A stretch of 64,000 nucleotides of DNA from Euonymus europaeus (lineage: Eukaryota; Streptophyta; Magnoliopsida; Celastrales; Celastraceae): the NCBI GenBank assembly GCA_963580455.1, contig OY756968.1, forward strand, positions 5,617,544 to 5,681,543. Reading direction: 5' to 3'. A program made the position numbers and the translations under genes. Under the pieces are notes generated by a model. That model saw nothing but the letters and a program-made list of their open reading frames with translations. It did no database searches and was not told the origin of the DNA. Positions 58,957 through 64,000 of this stretch are shown in pieces (position 1 is the stretch's first letter; the number at the start of each line of letters is the position of its first letter).

Positions 58957-59000
58957 CCATATATATATATATATAGATATAGATATATAGATATATATAA
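58957..59000. repeat. TA/GATA microsatellite
   Basis: Compound run of (TA)n followed by interrupted GATATA units, about 100 bp upstream of the pectin acetylesterase start, where length changes could alter promoter spacing. Confidence 0.85.
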
Positions 59001-59859
59001 TTGTGCATAACATAACTACATAAGTAATCACTCATTTTTACTATGGATGGTTGACATCATTATTGACATTTATGATTTGGTACTGGTGTCTGGTATTATA
59101 AAATGCAATGCAGTCTCTACCAACAAAAGAAAATAAAATCCAGCATGTTATTCTTAATTCCTTAATTCCTTCTGTGGAAAATCCACACTACCATTAATGC
59201 TCCATTGAGAATAGTTTTGCAATCCATATTTTAATGAAAAATTGCAAACAATTTTTTTAAAAAAAACTGAAAGTTGTCATACATACATATAAATATATAT
59301 TATTGCAAACAATTATGTGTTTTCTTTACCAGGTCATGGACTCGTGGGCTAAAAGGAAGCAATGTATGCGAGTTTGTCAGTGTGTGTAACCAATCTTATC
59401 GGTTTACACGTTCAACGATAAATTGCAGCTACCAGAAGACAAAAATATTTCCATGTATATATATATATATTTTATTTTTTTTTGTGTGGAGGGAAAATAA
59501 AGATTAATATATTAATGTAATTCCGTTTTGTTCAAGAACAATAATTATACATATATCTTCTTACAAATAAAATTGAGATTTTCTTTGGTTATAACTGTTG
59601 CGCATGGTATGTGACGTGGCATATTATGATTGATGGATTGAGTGTGAGTGTGAGTGTGTGACACAATTTATTGTTCAATTTGCAGGATTATAAGCAGATG
59701 GTGCAATCATATTACTGCAACCGGTCCTATTTCAATAAGGTTTTGGCCCATTCGACTAAGCGCCTTTTATTCTATAAAAGAAATAAAAATAAAAAAATAA
59801 AAAACTAAGGAGTAAGGACATCTGTTACAGTTAGTGGGGGGAATTTTTTTTAGTTCCAA

Positions 59860-60115
59860 GTTGGATAATATAGGATGTGTTTATGAGATATTTTTATGTC
59901 CGTATCTGAATTGTTTATATTGATCATATCCGAATTGATTTAAAACCAAACAAGTAACTTTGACAATAATCGGATCCGGGTCAGGGTTTCAATAGCTAAA
60001 TCGGACAAAATGTTTGTGTTTGAACCCGAATTTCGGACATAAAACTAATGTCCAAACTTAATTTTATTCGACTCATTGATAATCCGAATAGGACAAAAAT
60101 TTGTCACCCCTAATT
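59860..60115. mobile_element. MITE-like unit, copy 2
   Basis: It ends AAAAATTTGTCACCCCTAA, the reverse complement of the TTAGGGGTG(A/T)CAAA terminus at 24765. The interior shares phrases with that copy, including TTTGTGTTTGAACCCGAA and ATAATCCGAATAGGA. The left border is less clear. No coding content. Confidence 0.55.
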
Positions 60116-60796
60116 CCAATACATGATTCGCATTTTAATGATTTTTTAAGGAAAAATACAATACAATACAACAGAATGCAGTCTTACTTATCGGCTGGAT
60201 AAGAAAGCGTCCGAAGAACTTTTTATGTGGTTTACGTAAAAGCGGGTACAATAAAAGGGACTTCAGTTGTGTGTTTTGCTTTGGATAAGAATTTTCATTG
60301 CACACCCCCAATAGTCCTTATCAAATGGGAGGAGTTACTAAGGAATGATAAGAGTCTTATTGTAGTATCATTGTAGTTAACAAATGGTATTTGCACTGTA
60401 ATATGATGATTTTTGGGAATTCACAAGAGACAATAAAAGTAAAACTATGGAGGACCAGGACCAGGGTTGATTTTAATTGCACACACAGTAGAAAAATGCA
60501 GGCACGAATACAACAATGGTTGATCTGAATTCTGAAATTGATTGAACAGTGCACATACAGCCCGAGAGAAAAATAAAAATGCAAGGATCTCGCCGCTCAG
60601 TGAATTTTTGTAAGAAAACAAATAACCTGAAAAATTGGGGGAAAAAATCAGATACAAAAGATGGGAGGACTCAAATGGCAAAAAAGTACCTAATGTATGT
60701 ATAAAAACATTAAACATCCATTAGAGAAGCAAACGCTTATCGATTCGATGCCGTTATCGACTTGCCTTTAACAAGCTCAGAGCTTTCAAGCTCTTC

Positions 60797-63700
60797 CTAA
60801 TCATGGAATGGTGTGAGATCAATGTTCATGCGTTTCTTCCCCTTGCTTACTCTCTTCAAAATGTCAAGAACACAAAGCCCCACATTAATTTTTGTGAACC
60901 ACCAACTTGATAAATAATTAAACTATTTGCAATAAAGATCAGATCTGCAAATGAGAAATGCAAAGAGAAGATCAAACATATTCAATCACATTTAAGATTT
61001 CTAAAGAACTTACTGCTATTGCAACAAGTTCTTGCAGCAGTTCCTCCAAATTGCGTAGAGGCTACAAATAATTAAGAGGAAAGTCAATTAACTCTGAAAA
61101 TATACATTAGCTTAGAATACAGTTTGTTCATATGGAATCAACCTTCATTAGCTAATGCCAAACACTCCATATTAATTTGAGCCACAGATAACATATACAA
61201 GACTCACCCATTGTGTTGGACCATCCACTGGGGCATTCAGAGGATCATCGTGCACCTAGCCAGCGGAAAAAATATTGCTGTTAGTATTTGAAGACCTAAG
61301 CTTCTTTCGATCGCGCTCGCAGAAGCAACTGATAAAATTTTACAAAATGACAATAAAAGTAAGCTTGGCAGGGAAAAAAAAGAAGACGAATTCTCTAAAT
61401 GATCACTCCAAAAGACAACGAATTACAGGGCCAGACTCAGGACTGCTGTTATCCACAATTCTGTAACCACAAGCTACAACCATATATTATTACAGAAGTT
61501 GGAAACTCCACTAACTTTTGTTAACAAATCAAGCACTCAGTATCACTGTTTCAGATAGGATTTGAACATGAACTGATTACTTTCATTCTGCATACCTCCA
61601 TAAAGATTCCATCTACCCCGACAGCAACTGCTGTTCTTGCTATGCAAGGGATTAATTCACGGAGACCTCCACTAGCAACACCTCCACCATCCAACTATTA
61701 TAGGAAAACAAAGGCAATTAACCCCTAAAAATGGAAAATAATATCAGCCAGAAATGAGATGCAATAAAGTAAATTGGACTATAGGAATCACGAAGATACC
61801 TAGTGAGCATAGAAAACCCCTAGAACCACAACAAAGTAGGGTGAAGATATTATTGGTACACAAATTCAGAGGAGAAAGCGGCTAAAACCTCCAACAAACA
61901 AAAGACATGTCTAAGATGATACAACCCGCCAAACCACTTATGCTAGCGCCCAAAAACAAGAAATTTCGATCTTCCACCAAAACTATATTAGCTATATTAC
62001 TGTCAGGAGATTATTGTTTACCAACCACATGCAAGCGTTGGCTGATTAAAAGTTTTAAAACAAGTAACAAGTTTATTTTCTATATTTTATATAGACAAAG
62101 GAAGAACATGTGGAAAATTGTGATTTCAATCAACTATTATAAAACAGAAGCTGTGCCAAACTGCCTAGTTATTGAAGACATAAAGTAAGAAAATACAAAC
62201 CTTCTTCCCTGCTGGCTGTTGCAATGAATGTGTGATGTCAGCCACCTGTATTGGAGCGCAACAGTGAACAATTGAATATTCCAGAATATGAAATACAAAT
62301 GCGGGCAGCACTTTAGAATTAAGCATAACAACATTAAGGATGATTGAATCACAAAATAAGAAAACAAAGTACGAATGAGCAACTACTTACAACTGGACAA
62401 CTAGCTTCTCTCAGCCACTCTAAATTGCGAGGATCAACAATCAAATCATCTAGAAAACAAATCCAAGACATTGGATCAATGAAACTGAGGGGAAAATATC
62501 AGCAAGCATCAAGACCCTTTTACAACCTACACAAAGCCCTGGTGACTTAAATTCAAAATAAAAAAAGAAAATGATTGGAATCAAGTTACATCTCTGACTA
62601 GCATGTTCGGTTTTTGTGGAACACTTAATCCATGGGTTGATAATGGTACATATCTATAACTATATCCAATGCATGACACTCCCACAGTGGTGTGGCAGGG
62701 TTTGGGAAGTGCATATGTATGTAACCTTGCCTACGTAGCACAAAGACTTTCCATGTTTTGGACCCTATGCCGCTTAGGTGAAGCAATTTTGTTGCTTCAT
62801 GAGATTTTATGGACTGATAAAAGTACTTCCAGAGTTCAAGATGAAGAAGAACTAAAGATACTAGAAAAACTCAGTACCTATCATATACTGCACTCTATGA
62901 AAAAGAACTAAAATACTAGAAAAACTCAAGAATGCCTTTTACAATTGAAGGGTAGAACTGGCTGCTAGAAGCTTACTGTAGCCGAACATTGTTCCTCTCT
63001 CACAAACCATGACATTCGAATTTCCAGCCAATCTGACTTTCTCAGCGGAATTCACCATAACCTTCAAATTTCAATAAATATTAGTTCTGAAAGATTCAAT
63101 CTCGTTAAAAACATAATAGGATGGAAATGAGTGAGAATCTGAGAGAAAGAAGAATTGGTGGGACACTCACTGAAGGAGCACAAAATTGTCCCTTCTTGAT
63201 ATTGATAATTTTTCCAGTCTTGGCCGCTGCGACCAGCAGATCTGTCTGTTGTAAGTGGTGACAATTAGATAAAAGAAGAATGGCTATGCAACTTTGACAC
63301 TCGAGTCACAGAACTTTTAACTGGGAAGCTTTGGGATTGAGCAAAGAAAGCATGAAACTTAACCTGGCGACATAAAAATGCAGGAATTTGTATGATATCT
63401 GCAACTCGGCCAACTGCTTCACACTATAAAACAAAGAGGAGACGTCATGATATCTTATTTTATAGATAAGTAAAGCCCACCACTTTTAAGGTCCTGTAGT
63501 CCCAAGATTCATAGAATTTTTTGCAATTTTCTTTAATGCATGGTATTTTTGGGATCTTTAGAGTTAGGTCTATCCCATTAGGAAGTTTCCATTTTTCTCT
63601 ATTGAAATTTAGCCAATTTTCCTTTTGCATTGATTAAAAGTCAAAGTTAATAAAGTTCTGACATTAAATAATGAGAAGACACCAATCCACAACAGATGCT

Positions 63701-64000
63701 GCCCATACTAGTCTAGTCCAACCTTGCAACATTTCAGAGCGGGTCTTAAATTTATTTATTTATTTAATTTCAGAACAAACACCATTGGAGAGTAGACTTT
63801 CAAGAAATCTGAGAAGAAAAAAACAACTGACCCTACAAAAGAAAACTAAAAGCTACCTGAATACTTTCATGCACATCAGTGACAATGGGGATGTCATATG
63901 CTATTTTAACTTTCTCTAAGATCTGCAAACCAAAAGAAAGATTAGTTTTGATGAGAAATTTCACAACACTTCAAATCACTGCAAGCACGAAAAAAACATT
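60797..64000 (-). CDS. KDSA: KDO-8-phosphate synthase (5' part beyond the window)
   Basis: Cytosolic enzyme that condenses phosphoenolpyruvate with arabinose 5-phosphate to 3-deoxy-D-manno-octulosonate 8-phosphate, the precursor of KDO in the pectin rhamnogalacturonan-II. Ten exons are visible: 63922-63857, 63423-63364, 63245-63171, 63061-62977, 62449-62391, 62245-62201, 61694-61596, 61255-61208, 61061-61014, 60853-60797. They join in phase to the last 213 residues; about 75 N-terminal residues lie beyond 64000. Family blocks are PIVTDVHES, VADIIQIPAFLCRQTDLLVA, AKTGKIINIKKGQFCAPS, NVMVCERGTMFGYNDLIVDP, CPVVADITHS, LDGGGVASGGLREL, GVDGIFMEVHDDPLNAPVDG and the C-terminus NIDLTPFHD. The substrate loop CAPS, the ERG block and EVHDDP are all present. 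Nothing suggests damage. A SINE-like insertion lies in the intron 62450-62976. Confidence 0.95.
62685..62805 (-). mobile_element. Au-like SINE fragment in KDSA intron
   Basis: On the plus strand GGTTTGGGAAGTGCATATGT, then AACCTTGCCTAC, AAAGACTTTCCATG and TTTTGGACCC. This order mirrors the reverse complement of the Au-type plant SINE body ('GGGAAG..TGCACGTACG..CCTTACC..GAGGCTGTTTCCATG..TCGAACCC'). The SINE therefore runs on the minus strand, like the host gene. Family recalled, not searched. Confidence 0.55.

Larger units (their letters stand above)
58860..60796. other. Intergenic between pectin acetylesterase and KDSA
   Basis: It contains the promoter of the pectin acetylesterase gene, TA/GATA microsatellites (58957-59000 and about 59457-59471), a MITE-like unit at 59860-60115 and the 3' flank of KDSA. 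No gene is supported. Confidence 0.6.

Noticed and set aside
1..64000. CRISPR arrays, bacterial operons, plastid or mitochondrial inserts
   Set aside because: No regularly spaced repeats with unique spacers, no Shine-Dalgarno-led gene runs and no organelle genes were seen. All genes are plant nuclear genes with introns or transposon parts.

Overview
The window is nuclear DNA of a flowering plant, most likely a eudicot. It is AT-rich. Its genes are split by many short GT-AG introns, and two of the products are plant-specific: a thylakoid-lumen peroxidase-like protein and a class I HD-Zip factor. Retrotransposons, SINE-like units and MITE-like units fill the spaces between genes. No bacterial, plastid or CRISPR-like structure was seen.

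Layout from left to right. 1-6.1 kb is intergenic and holds a 1.3-kb inverted-repeat element carrying a broken aquaporin fragment. 6.4-9.15 kb (+) is a five-exon COX6B gene (mitochondrial complex IV). 10.8-14.1 kb (-) is TL29/APX4 (thylakoid lumen), with SINEs in its introns and a duplicated start and promoter. 15.7-19.6 kb (-) is a 12-exon plant O-fucosyltransferase-family gene. 19.6-29.2 kb is gene-poor repeat-derived DNA. 29.25-29.77 kb (-) is an intronless gene for a small protein with an OCTOPUS-like N-terminal Cys motif. 30.7-31.5 kb is a possible MuDR-like remnant. 32.3-34.7 kb (-) is a three-exon mitochondrial ribosomal protein L27/mL41 gene with an in-frame stop at codon 25.

35.17-47.27 kb is a nested structure. 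A Mutator-like element with matching termini and a 9-bp target duplication (8 of 9 identical) contains a decayed Ty3/gypsy (Tat-like) retrotransposon on the minus strand. That retrotransposon carries a long plus-strand antisense reading frame of the 'putative gypsy type transposon' kind.

49.8-51.15 kb (-) is an HD-Zip I gene with an unusual residue in its recognition helix. 51.7-54.7 kb (+) is a 5'-truncated Ty1/copia element with one stop codon and a clear 3' LTR. 56.5-58.9 kb (-) is a 12-exon pectin acetylesterase with a GC-AG intron. 60.8 kb to the right edge (-) is the 3' part of KDSA (KDO-8-phosphate synthase).

The genes do not form an operon or an obvious cluster. Pectin acetylesterase, KDSA (rhamnogalacturonan-II sugar supply) and the O-fucosyltransferase-like gene all touch cell-wall biology, but nothing in the sequence shows co-regulation. 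I reconstructed exon junctions by hand from splice signals and phase. All junctions of the multi-exon genes are in phase, which is strong internal support for the models.
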